64,000 bases of DNA from Ancistrus triradiatus. Taxonomy: Eukaryota; Chordata; Actinopteri; Siluriformes; Loricariidae. A model generated the notes under the pieces. That model ran no database searches and was not told the origin of the DNA. It worked only from the letters and a program-made list of their open reading frames with translations. A program made the translations under genes and the position numbers. The stretch spans positions 310,001 to 374,000 of the forward strand of contig JAJAGP010000183.1 of NCBI GenBank assembly GCA_025084515.1. The letters are read 5' to 3'. Positions 23,701-38,000 of this stretch are shown here, piece by piece. The first letter of the stretch is position 1; the number at the start of each line of letters is the position of its first letter.

Positions 23701-26010
23701 GGCACTTCAGACTCGTTTTAGTACTGTTGGAGTTAAAGGTAGTTTCTCAGTTTTCAGCATCAGCACTTGAATATATATAACGATTGTTGTTTTTCTGTGG
23801 GCCATTATGCTGTCTGGATAGGTATAAAAGGTAAAAAACGGTTGAGAAGCTCTGCTCTGGACACACTACATAATATAGTTTCAGTATACAGGTAGTCCCC
23901 GATTTACGATGGGGATATGTTCAAACAAATCCATCGTGAGTTGAATTTATCGGAAACTGAGGGGTTATATATATATATATACTGTACGTATTATAGTGCA
24001 TAGCATACTTTACACATGGTTAAAACACTTACATTAAACTATAGTCGGGCAAAATCGTTAACACAAAGCTTATTTTATAATAAAGTATTGAGTATCTGAC
24101 CTTGGATTTGCCTCACCACATGACTCCCTGCTTCCTCATCAGAGTGCAGGAGAGTATTGTTTTTGAGTACACTTTCTGCTGAATGTGTATTTACGTTTAA
24201 TTTAAGATTCCTATCACAACATTACTAAGTTGGGCCATCGTAAAACAGGGAGTACCTGTAGTTTTAAACTCCTCATAAACCTCTTTATATAGTCAAATCC
24301 ACCTGTGAACAGTCACCGGAGGGTCAATTAAGGTGCTATCCTAGATGTTTCTCTTTTTTAGTGGCTCGTCTATTAGTTAAATGTTGCACCTTCTTTGTCT
24401 TTTGGCTGCCACAGTGGATCTTCTCACTTTATCCCCTGTCCTCCCCAACCACCTGTATGTCCCCCATCCATCCTTCTCCTCCAGCCTGGCGGCTCCGTCC
24501 TCAGCGTCCTTTAGCCGATCCACGTGGGGTCTGCACAAACCCTCTCACTGTGGCTTTAAATGTCATACCTGCCTTTTGGAAATGGTTCATGAGAAAATGA
24601 GTTTCTTAATCAAATTTAGAGTTTCACCGTTAGAAATGTCACTGTGGCTCCACTCATCTTCTGATCTTGCAGCTACTTCATCCTGAACAAGCGGACGGGG
24701 TTTTTGGTCATAAAAGAGAACGCTCCCCCGGGCACCTACGATTTCCAGGTGCGCGTCTCGGATGGCGAGTGGCCAGATGCCGTGTCCAGCGTGAGCGTCC
24801 ACGTGAGAGAGCTACGGGACGAAGTCATCTACAACTCCGCCTCACTTCGCCTCGCAGGTACAGCTCAGTCCTCTCCTCTAGGAATGTTCCTAGCGCTGCA
24901 GTCTTGAAAGTCAGTGGTGGTATGGTTACGGATGTTATACCAGGAAGGTGAATTAGAAAGCATCAACTGTACGGGTCAAATGAGCTAATAAGATTTGCAC
25001 AGTAACGTAGGTTGTGTCTGTCAGCAACAGCTCAGTCCTCAGTAATGATGGGTCTGGCCAGATATCAGAGCTGGCTTTAAAGCTGGTTACGTCTGGTAGT
25101 AAATCCTATTCCCTGCCAATGAGAATCCTCATGAATTTACATCCCTGTCTGTTTTAAAAGCACATGCACCTTGAATGTGAGTGATGACTGAGGACGGTTC
25201 AGGGTTATTAAAACGTCGGACGTGTAAAAGAAGGGGTGGGCTGGACGAAATAACAGAAACACCACAGGTCTGATCTTTAGCGCTTTGATAATGAGATCCA
25301 AAAGATGAATGAGGCAACTATGAGAGATTCCACTGGCGGCAAATAGCTGGTAAAACTGGAAAATTATGCCATGTTGGCAATGTACTTGAATTAAAGTAGA
25401 GAGACTCAAGGTAAAATATTACTCCGGTAAATGTAGAAGTCCTCTCTTTAGTAAAAGTATAAAAGTATTTGCCTATGAATGTACTTAAGTATCGAAAGTA
25501 AACATGATTTATTATAGCTGTAATGTCCTGTTATCATTTTTGTAATCAACCCGTTTTAGGTGATAAAACTAGTGTCACTCCTGGTCCACCAAATCTTTTG
25601 AATGTCATTAATTAATCCAACAGGTCAAAACAAGTTTGAAACAAAGAGCATGATTGGTATGCCCTTTTGTTTTTATGTTACGTTTTCATTAACACAAAAG
25701 CTGAAGGGACAGGTTTCGCATAATGTATTGGGTATAAAGTAAGATATTTGACTTGGAAATGATTTCTACCCAAAATAGAAATAATTCAGTTAAGTAAAGA
25801 TGCCAGTTAAAACTACTTAAGTATAGTAACGAATTACATTTGCTGAATGAAAGAGGATATTCTAAAAGCAGCCACAAACATAGCAGCAGAATTGAACGAG
25901 CATCTTGCCAGCATCAATATGCTGCAAACTTCTTGTATTTTTCTTGAGTAAGAACTCGTGTATTTTCTTATCGACTCCCACTGGCTATGCCGTCTCTCAG
26001 CCCTCTCTCG

Positions 26011-26041
<31 letters not shown>

Positions 26042-29000
26042 GAATCCCAGTGTGAAGGATAATGGAAAGCCCCATTCAAACTATTGCTTTCAACCTCCTT
26101 GACATTTAAAATCCCATTTTAAAAACAAATGTTAAATGCAATATTTCTGCTTTGCAGAGATTAGGGCTTAATGTGTATAAAACTTGAGGTGGGGGATATG
26201 CGGTGAGCATAAGTACGGACCAAGTACTTGAAGAGTCCTTATTGGCATATGAAGATGGATTCTAACACGCGTTCTCCTAAGCATCAAAAAGCTTTCTTGA
26301 GACGGCTTTAACCAGATGCATAATATTTCATCTCTCTTCAGCCTGGAATTTAGTACTCTATCCAGACATTGTGGAATCAATACTAAAGAAATTGGGGAAA
26401 AAATGGCTCTGGTTATCGAGTGGGATCAGTGCGCCCATGCCTGCTTCTTCTAGACGTTTTATTGACGTTAAACCTCTGCAGTCTGCGCTCTTCTTAAGAA
26501 ATGTCTCAGTGTTGCCGTCTGAGGATGCCTATGTATGTGTAAACATACACGATCAGCCAAAACACTGTGAACACTCACAGATCGAATAACAAATAGCCTT
26601 ATTTATCTTGTTGCAGCTTAGCGAGGTTACAGTTTCACGAGGTACAATCCAAGCAATTTAGGGTCTAATATTTAAAGACATTTCCACAATACATGATATT
26701 TGTCATGATACTTATGATTGGAGACTAAATCAGTAGTGACAGATTCTTAAGATGTATTGTTCAGATATTATCCCAAATTAAGCAGGGCTAATTACACTCT
26801 TTATACTGAAACATGCAGTTGGTCAGTGTTCTTTAAGCCGTATTAAGCAGAAAAGCATGTTGTCTATTTACCTTTATGTCATTTAGGAGACGCCTTTGTC
26901 CAGAGCGACTTACAACTGATACAGTCGTACAATCCAAGCAATTGTGGGTTAAGGGCCTTGCTCAAGGACCCAACAGTCAGCTTGAGATTTGGGTCAGGGT
27001 GGGATTGGTCCCTGAGTCTATAGTCCAATACCTTAACCACTAGGCTACCACAGTCCCACACCCACAGTCTATCACGATAACAAAATCTATCATGATACAG
27101 AAAATATCATCATTGCCCAAAGCCTGGGCAATGACAGGCAGTGCCTGTCTGGTCAGTAGTCCAGCACTGTTGTACCATAAATGCCATTTACACCAGCAAT
27201 ATTAGACACCAAGTGAACAGTTGCTTCTTGTAGTCAAAGTGCTGGAAGCAAGAGCAATGAGCTGGTATATGTAACACTGGAGCTTTCCAGCCAACAGTGG
27301 TGAGTGCTTACCAACAGTAGAAGCCGTTTGAGGGCAACAAAGGTTGACCCTTCTGGTCCAAACAGTCAGAAATGATGTCAGGAGGTTGAACCAGGTTGTC
27401 ATATTGGTGTGGCTCTTTGGTCTATGCAGTGTATACTGTACATGTGTGGTGATGGTGGTGGCATGTCCTTTAAGATCCTGTCCTATTGACATGGAAATAA
27501 TAAGTGTGTGGTCTCCATTCTTTATGTGGTTCGTCCATGCTTTATATGGAACTTGTGACGGCAAGAGATTTGCCGTTCTGCCACTTGCACTTCCCCATCA
27601 TTTCACATCTGCGCCTTTCTGCCCGAGACACCTTAAGCTCGAGCAATTTGTCATGCTGCCGTTGCATACAGTCTTGCTCTCACACCGGTACTCCCATCTC
27701 CACACGCGTAGAACCACATACAAATTCGCCATGACTCACCCTGTCGTACATATGCATAAACCTCACCCGAGATGAACCCTAAAAATGAATGATGCATCCA
27801 AACTCCACACTTTGACGCCGTCTGAATGCAAAAACACGCTCGAAGTTTCCAGTGTAAAATATGACATAAATCTGTGATGCTGTCTTAAGATCAATCAAAT
27901 TTAAGATCTCTGCCAGTTTCCCAAATCCCAACGTACTCAATCACATTTTATATCTGTTACCAAGCAACTGATGCGTGAATCCGTGGGGCTACGTTCCAAA
28001 TGACATACATGGCATCCATCTAAAAATGTGCATTGCTAGTGGGCTGCTTTATGCTATTGTTGGCCATTCCAGTCAGAGTCGACTGTCATATTCGTTTCAT
28101 AGGCAAATGTGAAAGGTAGCATCCCGTCAGTTCTCTTACTTGCATAGGAACACACCAGGGAGGTGTGAATAGGGGATTTGGTTAAAACTACCAGTTGTCT
28201 AGACATATGTAAAGAGTCTAACATGGCACCACTTTGGTTTAATAATTAGTAGACAATATACCATACGCTGTCTGGGAAGTCGTTCCACTAGATTTTGGAA
28301 CATGTGACTGGGCACTGGCGTTGGCCAATAAGCCCTGACTCACACCTGCCAATCCAGTTCGGCTCAAAGGTAGAAAGTTGATGAAGTGACTTGCCGGAGA
28401 GGTGGAAACCTGTGTAAGTGTGATATTGAGAATCAGTGGGGTGTACAACTCTGTACAACTCATTCTGTTGCTACTCTAGTCTGTAGAGATCACGTCTTCT
28501 CATTATGAACAGTGATTATGAGCAGTGATTGTGACTGAAAGAGCCATGATCACTTATTAGAATGGGTCTCAACATACACTATGTAGACAAAAGTCTGTGG
28601 ACACCACTTCAATTGACTAAACTCTGCTATTTCCGTATGTACTTTATGTACAAGTCCAGAATACATAAGAATAGAAAGTATAGGCCAAATATGGTTTTCT
28701 GTACATTTGTATGTCAGGTATAAGTGTGGGCCAAATTGCACATTTTAATAAACCTGGACATTACCGGCACATGATCTCTTTTGAATGTGAAAGGGAAAAG
28801 CAGTGAATAGATCCTTAATCGCTCGCACACAAATGTCACCTCAACAATATCATGCGGCTAATATGCTAATTGGCCAGACTTTGCCTCCTTTCTGTCTGAC
28901 TTACACCAGTCTTACCTCAGCTGCTTACCTCCTGCTGCTAATCTTCATGTAATTCAATCAAATTTTACTCTCTTGCCTTGAAATTCATTCCAGGCAGCTT

Positions 29001-32000
29001 TATCGCAGGTTACGCTAATGAGCTTAACTGTTCATTCAGTGCTTGGTCACCATAGCTGATTGTTTTAGTGGATAGCCCAACTGAATTAGTATGGCTGGCG
29101 GAAAATGGAACACAGAGTACTGTGCAAAAGTCTTAGGCCACCATTAATAGAATGAAGATTTGTGGAAAAGGGAATTTTGAAGCGATGAACCCTAGGTTGG
29201 ACTTTTTGGGTCTTATCATCGACAATATGTTATGTATGGTCTTTATATTAGATTGCTAATGCATATAAATATGTAAATATGCATGCTTGTACGCTGATAT
29301 AAATCAGTCTTATTATCAAAATAAGACCCTGAATGAATTGCCATGGTTAGGGTGTTTCTAATGCAGCTGGGTCTCAGTTAAACTAACAATGTCGGCCATT
29401 AAAGCTCTGAATCACCCAGCAATTTCTCCAAAATGTTCTTTCCTGTCTCTGTGCAGTAAAGAATCAATGTGAGCCCCAGGATCCCTCTGTTACTCTCTGA
29501 AAATAGCCTTGATGGAGCTTCACCTTGCTTTTCCAAAATAGAAGTCATTTCTCTGGGACTAACGCTCCTTGTCTGGAGAAGTTGGTCACCTAAAGCCACA
29601 CGAGAAAGAAATACCTCTTAACGGAAGCTGCTCAATGGCCCACTGGGGTGAAATCCTGTATCCTGCTTTGGCCCGTGCGTGATTGTAGTAAAAGCTCAGA
29701 ACATAAGCATGTGGTAATGCTTTTGCACAATTTCCTTAAAGCTCAGCCAGACTTCCCAGACTTAACAGCCGTTCCAGTCGGAACTGTGATGGACAGACAG
29801 AGAAAGACTGTCTGGGTGAGCTTGAAAACGCAGCCATCGGCAGGCACAGACTTCACCTAATGACAGCAAAACGTGTTGACAAGCGAAGAGCGTGACCAGG
29901 CATTTTTCTTGAATCCCTTTGGCATCTGACCCCTGCTGGTCCTCGTGGATTAAGCACGATGCTCCACTAATCTGCAGCTCCTCGGACATGTTTGGGTTCC
30001 TGTCCTTGTGAGATATCTGATCTGCAATTCCTTTTTCCACAGACATCACCGCAAAGGAGTTCATGGAGCGACGAGGTGGCCTGCGGAGCAAGTACGAGTT
30101 GCTGACCGAGTTCCTCGCCGAGATGCTGTCGGTTGGCGCCGACGATATAAACATCTTCAGCCTTGTGGATGTGAGGGAGAGGACGCTGGACACGCGCTTC
30201 GCTGTGCACAGTACCCCGTTCCTGCGGCCCGAGAGACTGCACGGATACCTCGCTGCTCATAAACAGAAGGTAAGGTGCCTATCCTTGTCTAGAGTTTCCA
30301 ATTTATTTGGCGGACTTTGTTGGCGGACAAGTAGTAGCCGTAGCCACTGTCTTGACATGAACAGTGTCAGCCCACGTCTACCCTATCCTTCACTGGAAAT
30401 TGGACCACAACTGTGCAGACGCTATTTGTGGACTATAACATTAGAGCAGTGACACTGTCAGGGTAGTGACAGGTTGGGTTTTTAATGGTCCACTGGCCAA
30501 TAGTTACAATAGGAGATACCACCTCAAAGTATGTCCGTGGACTTCCTGATTGACTCTCCGGTCTGATATTGGCAGGGGCTTCACCCACTTATGTGGACCT
30601 GGGTATTACGAACTGGGACTGACTATGCCAATCTGCCATAGTTGGGTCTTTGAGCAAGACCCTTAACCTACAACTCTCTCTGGAAAAGGGCATGAATAAA
30701 TATACAGGCCAAAAGTCTGAGACCACTAGTGAAATTGCTTTGTATAGGATTCACACTGCAGCGGGACTATGACCCAAAACACAACTACTTTGTTGTAGAA
30801 AATGCAAAAATAGAAGCATAACCACTAGTGATTTCAGATTTTGGCCCCCACTTTATCTTTTGAAGAAACCCATTACAGACAGCCAGGGCAAGTTCTTTCC
30901 ATAATCTGGTTGCTAACACAGAAAGGCGATTAGCTTATTCCCTTATCCAGACTGACTTACAGTTTAGTTCAGCTGAGCATTTGCACATTAAGGGTCATGC
31001 TCAAGAGACTAATACTGGGAGCCAGGATTTGAACTCTCAACCTTCTGATTAGCAGCCTTAAACACCGAGCCATCACCTTCAGTGGTGGCTTTGTGGCGAT
31101 TCCTTTGCACTGATGGACAGATTAGACAAGCAACAGATTGTCTAGAGAACCACATATAATGGAATCTGTGGTAGCCTAGCGGGTAAGGTACTGGACTATG
31201 GACCAGAAGGTCCAGGGTTCAACTCCCACCTCTGCCAAGCTGCCACTGTTGGGTCCTTGAGCAAGACCCTTAACCCACAATTGCTTGGATTGTAAGACTG
31301 TACCAGTTGTAAGTCGCTCTGGATAAGGGCGTCTGCTAAATGCTGTAAATGTAAATGTAAATGGAATCTCACTGGATGCTGTTAATAATTATAATAACAA
31401 TAATAATAATAATATCGGCCCATGTGTTCTTATCTGTGCCCGGCAATGCACAGTGCAATAAAAAACAAGAGCTTTACGCTTTATATGTCGAAAACTCGTC
31501 CATTTCGTCTCTGTTGTTGTTTGTTGTGATTGCAAGCTCCGTTTGCGTAGTAATTAATTGCCGCCGCCGCCGGCAGGTTTCAGGCTAGTTTCATCTGTGA
31601 ACGCTGTGAACTACAAACATACAGACTGTCGATCGGCAGACGCAACAGTTAGATCTGCTGCCTCAATTACGCAAGGTAGACCCGATTGTTGGCTTTTTAC
31701 CTGTCGATCGCCGGATCGCGTGACTCGAACCGTGTCCCTTTAAGCGCGTCTGAAAGAGCTTCAGAAGTCTCCGTCGCTACGGCTTAATTACTCAGCCTGA
31801 AAGGCCCGTTGGGACTGTTTTGCCACTGGCTGCCTGTTCTTTTGTGTGAAATAAGCGCTGCATTTGTGCCTCTCCTCCAACTAATATAAAGCAAATTAAT
31901 CACAGAGCAGCAGAGGAGGGCTTCAGGTGCGATTTTCGTGCAACCCGCAGGCCTCCATCTGAATCTGCTTGGCCTTGGAGGGACAACGTTGGTCAGAATG

Positions 32001-35000
32001 AGAGCGAGCTGTGCAAAGAGAAGGACGAAGGAACGATAGCAGAAATGTCGAGAGGGAAGGCTGCAGGGCTGGGTTTATCAGGATATGCATTCTAATTGTC
32101 TGAAAAACCCGCCAGAAGGCCATCGTGTCTATTCTCAGTCCTGACTGACCTCATATCAGCTCTTTGGCAGCTCTTTGGTTCATTACTCAAGAGTCAGGGG
32201 TTTGGGCAGAAGAAAGTGAATAAGTACTTTTGGCTATGTTCATTTGTATGGACTTTTCAGTTTGTGGCAGTTCACTGCTACATCATGTCAACAATTGCAT
32301 GTGATATGTAATTAATGAAGTTTAGTAATATGAAGTGTACAGCTTACTGGTTGTTAAATCTGAAGGCAAACTCTCTAGGGCTAAATATGAACTAGAAAGA
32401 CAGCAGTCACCTTGTGACCCAGTGGCTCGGCAGGAAGTGTTTACAAACACTGTAGGACGTTTTTGGGAAGTGTTTCAAATTTTATAAAAGATACGACGGT
32501 AAGACTTACTGTAGTGTACGATACAGTACTGTACTAAATGTTTTCATATTGTGTTTTAATTAAGTCAAGACAAGTCAAGTCAGATTTATTTATATACCGC
32601 TTCATACAGTGGAGCATTGTCTCAAGCAGCTTTACAATTTTAGATTATCTTCTAATATCTAGGGACAATCCCAAGTTGAGCAAGCCTAGGGTGACAGTGG
32701 CAAGATAAAACCTCTTAGTTATAACCTTGGGGTGGACCAACACTCAAAAAGAGACCCATCCTCCTTGGGTGGCGTAGTTGATAAATGTAGAAATGAAACT
32801 AATTTATCTAGTCAAATAAGTCTATAGTAATAGTTTAAAAAATGACGAAAAAAGATGCACATTGGCATTATTTAGTCTGATACACAGAGTCACTTTAGGA
32901 TCTTGAGTCCTCGGCAGGAAAGTCCTTGGCGGCATGTCGTCCCCATGGAGAGGGTTACTGCCCTCTGGTGTGGCACCGGGCATGGTGGGGCTGGAGCTGA
33001 TGATGGAAACATCAACAACAACAATTGATATTATGATTTTAAATAACACACCATGTGCAAAGTATCTAAACTACCATGTGACTGCGGTAATGTCGGGTCA
33101 ATATTCTGGCACCCTGTCCGAAATTGGGCAAAAAGCAGCTTGATTCTGTACTCCATCGTGTTCAATTGTATGCCAGTTACAGTTACGTATTGTTAATTAA
33201 ATAGGTCAGACAATCAGTGCTTTGGTAGGCTGTGTGAGATTTCATTGTGATTTCCAAAGAGGCCAAGAGTGGGTGCTTGTACTCCAGGTGCAGCTGTTGG
33301 GAAAAGTGGAAAAATACCGAACGTTTTTAGAGGAACAGATTCAAACGTGACGGCATGTTAAGCATGGAAAAACAACAGTGGAACAGTGGTTACAAAGCAA
33401 GGCTCACTGACTGGCAGAGGATCCTAAATTAACTATGCATTTCCAGTAACACTTTGTTTTTATCTTTGTCTGTAAACCACATATCAACCATAACATTAAA
33501 GCCACCTCCTTATTTATATACTCATCTGTTGCTCTACATACTTTGGGAGCTCATTTCACCTTTCTCTTTAATAGTCAAAACCAGTACAGACCAGGTATTA
33601 TTTAGATAGTGGATCATTCTCAACACTGGAGTGTGTTGCCCTGGTACGAGTGGATCAGACAGAGCAGTGCTGCTGGATTTTTAGACTAAAAATTGTCCAA
33701 AGACCTAAATTATCCAGCCAACAGCATCCTATAGACAGAATCCTGGCACTGGACAACATGCACCCAAGTAATGCCTGCTCTGGTGGTCCTTACCATTGAT
33801 AAACATGGTACGCAAAGCAAATTTGGACAACAGGCTGTCATTGTAGACCTACAATGTGAAGCTATAAGGTAAGCAGAGCTGGAAAAATGGTTAAAAATGG
33901 GAGTACAAAAAACCTCACAAGCTAAACCCCCTCGGAAAGCTCAAACGATTGCCGAACTCTGCTTTCAGTCGCCATGGTGGCTGTCTGTTTGTCGGGCTGG
34001 ATGACGAGCGGGAGACAGAACCAGAGAGGGATCTTTATGTCTGTGACTTTGAAATGCTGCTTAATCCTCTTCTATGAACGGTGAGAGTTTAGCTCCCTCC
34101 ATCTTCGCTCTCTCCCTCCACCCACCCACCCACACACCCTCACACAGCACACACACCCTCAGACTTTGAACGTGGCAGGATTCCCCAGCAGCCCGCTGCG
34201 ATAAGGGAAGCGGATCGAAACGCACACGGCTCACCTCCCAAAGGTTCCGCGTTCCATCCTGCACTCTTAACCCAGCATTCCCGCAGATACCAGACAGGCT
34301 CTGAATACCTTTGTGAAGTCTCGGAGACGGAGCGCGCTCGTGCTGACATTTTCAAAGCAGATTAGCAGAACTCCCTCCCGTCCCTACTGAGATTCGTGAT
34401 TATGTTATGTCTCAAATTGCACTCTCTAGACTGGGTTTCTAGTGGGCAGTTCTGTTTCTAGTGTGCGCCCCTGTAGCGAAGAGTGAAGGGATCTTGAATT
34501 AGGACAGGCTACGCATGGGCTGGGCATGAAGCATGTTCTTTATGCAATTTTCTTAACTCGGGTGACAAGTATCCATGATATTTACAATTAAATCTATGTT
34601 TAAGGCAAAATGCACACAGGCAGAATGAAATTCCCTTTGGTGTGATGAGAACGCATGCAATTATAATTGCTTTCAATTGGGGTACAAGGGTTGGTCAAGC
34701 CTTAAAACTGTTGACCAAAATGGACATTGACCAGACATGACCATATTACATAAAATCCAATACAAATATACATTTAGTCTGTCTCAGACTGGAAATTGAA
34801 GGTACAGTAATGCTTGAAAGTTTGTGAATCCTTTAGAATTTTTTATATTTCTGCATAAATAAGACCTAAAACATCATCAGATTTTCACACAAGTCCTAAA
34901 AGTAGATAAAGAGAACCCAGTTACACAAATGAGACAAAATATTATACTTGGTCATTTATTTATTGAGGAAAATGAGCCAATATTACATATTAGTGAGTGG

Positions 35001-38000
35001 CAAAAGTTATGTGAGCCTTTGCTTTCAGTTATCTGGTGTGACCCCCCTGTGCATCAATAACTGCAGCTAAACGTTTCCTGTAGCCTGTTGAATCAGTCCT
35101 GCACCGGTTTGGAGAATTTTAGCCCTTCCTTCTGTACAGAACACTTCAGTTCTGGGAGGTGGTTGGTGGGTTTCCTCACATTAGCTGCTCGCTTCAGCCT
35201 TCCACAACATTCCATTGGATTAATGTCAGGACTTTGACTTGGCCATTTAAACATGAACATTACTTCTTCTCTAAACCATTCGTGGTAAACGGCTTGTGTG
35301 GCTTAGTGTCGTTGTCTTTGCTGCATATCCACCCTTCGCTTGAGATTCAGTTTCAGGGACAAATGTCCTGACATTTTCCTTTAGATTCTCCTGATATATT
35401 CAGAATTCATTGTTCCATCAATGATGGCAAGCCGTCCTGGCCCAGATGCAGCAAAACAGACCCAACCCATGCTTACGCCACCACCATGTTTTCCAGATGG
35501 GATAAGGTTTCTTATGCTGATATTTCTCTAAACATAACGCTTTCTTTTAAATAAACCAAAACGTTCTATTTTGGTCTCATCCATCCACAAAACATTCTTC
35601 CAATAGCCTTCTGGCTCGTCCATGTGATCTTTAGCAAACTGCAGACGAGCAGCAATGTTCTTTTTGGAGAGCAGTGGCTTTCTCCTTGCAACCCTGCCAT
35701 GCACACCATTGTTGTTCAGTGTTCTTCTGATGGTGGAGTCATGAACATTAACATTAGCCAATGTGAGAGAGGCCTTCCGTTGCTTAGAAGTTACCCTGGG
35801 GTCCTTTGTGACCTCACCAACTATTACACGCCTTGCTCTTGGAGTGATCTTTGTTGGTCGACCACTCCTGGAAAGGAAGTCTGAGCATCAACAACTTTTG
35901 AGGTCCTCAGAAATCTCCTTTGTTCGTACCATGATACACTTCCACAAACATGTGTTGTGAAAACCAGACTTTGATAGATCCCTGTTCTTTAAATAAAACA
36001 GGGTGCCCACTCACACCTGATTGTCATCCTATTGATTGAAAACACCTGACTCTAATTTCACCTTCAAATTAACTGCTAATCCTAGAGGGTCACATACTTT
36101 TGCCACTCACTAATATGTAATATTTGATCATTTTCCTCAATAAATAAATGATATATGAGTATAATGTTTTTGTCTCATTTGTGTAACTGGGTTCTCTTTA
36201 TCCACTTTTAGGACTTGTGTGAAAATCTGATGATGTTTTAGGTCATATTTATGCAGAAATATAGAAAACTAGGTGAGAGACTATTTAGTTAAGTAACTTC
36301 AGTGAATATGACATGAAAGGAGTTGAGCAGTAATGATGATAATGAAAGAAACCTGCTTTGTACATACTGTTTGTTTTCCGAACTTCTTCTCACTCAGAAA
36401 CTCTCGGCAGGAATCTTAGCAACAACGTGGCGAATGAAAGAGTGTAGCATGTTTTATTTGCCGTTTTGTTTGGCTTTGTTGGAAAGAAGTGGAGGCGTCC
36501 TAGCAAACAAATAATGCGTGTTTCTTTTTCTGGTGTGTACTAAAACCACTTTGTTGTTGTTATGTGCACTGTCATGTTGATTGGCACAGCAGCTGCTCGT
36601 TATGAAAGGTATTAGTGCGGCAGAAAGCACTCGAATGCAGCAGAAATGCTCAGCAGGATGTTATTTTTTATCTAGTGGTAGGAAGTTGGGGGTGACTGGT
36701 ACCATAAAATGAGGTAACATAACTTCTGGAAGAATTACCTGTATATGAAGATTCCTTTTATAGCCCTGATTAAAGCTCATCCTGGAACTCACGAGGTGAA
36801 GGCGATCATGTAGTTCATCACAGTGCCAGATAGGGCTGCTGTTGCAGGACCGGGTGACAAACATTTGCAGTTGGGCATTTAGGACATGCCCTTATGCAGA
36901 GCGACTTACTACTGATACAGTCTTACAATTCAAGCAATTGTGGGTTAAGCACCCAATTCTTTCTTACCCCGCTTTGTAGAGGTGGGGTTTGAACCCATGT
37001 AATGTCAAAAACATAAGATGTCCAAGCATATTTGCATCTCCAGAGCAAACTCCAATCCAAGCAGTTTTGGTAATAAGGACCTTGCTCAAACCCAGCAGTG
37101 GCAGGATTTGAAGCCTGGACCTTCTGGTACCTTAAGCACTTCTGGTGTCTTAACTATGTAGTCCAGTATCTTAGCCACTAGGCTATCTCAGCCCAAGCAG
37201 ACAGCCTTACTGGTCTTACAGTCTTACTGACCAGGAAGTTGTGGGTTAAGGGTCGAAGTTGGCTCAAGGACCCAGCAGTGGTAGCTTGGTAGAGGATTTA
37301 AACCCTGGACCTTCTGATACATTAAGCACTTCTGATATCTTAAATCCATCATACAGTAGCTTAGCCTAGGCTATCACAGTCCCAGCCAACACCCTTACTA
37401 GTTTTACATTCCAAGGGTATTGCTTAGTGGCAGAGGTAGGATTTGAACCTTGGACCTTCTGGTTCAAAGTCCAGTACCTTAACAAGTATTTCATGTTAAA
37501 GGACCTCTGGTGTGTTAACTTTAGTAGTTTCAATTTAATTGTGGTTGTTCTCAAGTTCTTCTATAGGTAAACCCCAGTGGTATGTTTTAGTCATATTTTT
37601 GAATATTCAAAATACTCATCCATCATTCACTTCACATTTCAGACTGTGCTAAGAACATTTACTCATTTAGCCTGTCAAAAAGAGCACTTTTAATTCTGAG
37701 ACAAAGCCTCACATTGTAATCGTCTGACAGACTCCCTCTAACCCTGTTTCTCTGTGACTCATCTTCCCTCCATAAAATGCTTGCTTAGTATTCCTCGAAC
37801 GCTGTATGCTTATTAAAAGACGTGTCGTACTCGGACGTTGATCAAGCCACGGGTCCAACCCGAAGGATTTCTTCATCCCAGCAGGGTGTGTGAGACTACA
37901 GACACACTTCTGTGTGGATCTTTATTCCCCTTGCTGTGCGTTCCCAGCTCTGTCTCTGTGGACTATGCTGTGCCCTGTGGGAATTGTGGGTATTGTAGTT

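Larger units (their letters stand above)
20969..24672 (+). other. Intron 5 (about 3.7 kb)
   Basis: It contains a short GAT microsatellite (21219-21240) and a TA-flanked 370-base MITE (23889-24258). The rest, including 21250-23880, shows no gene or repeat that I can assign. Confidence 0.75.
24858..30042 (+). other. Intron 6 (about 5.2 kb)
   Basis: It contains a foldback-like repeat (25385-25840), an AC microsatellite (26011-26039) and a minus-strand SINE (26872-27058). Pieces of a dispersed MITE lie at 28240-28460 and 28571-28625, and a Tc1-type terminus at about 29118. 27070-28230 and 29160-30040 hold nothing recognisable. Confidence 0.75.

Noticed and set aside
36872..37490. A CRISPR-like array of regular repeats
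   Set aside because: The repeats are diverged SINE units of unequal length in a vertebrate intron, not short identical repeats with unique spacers.
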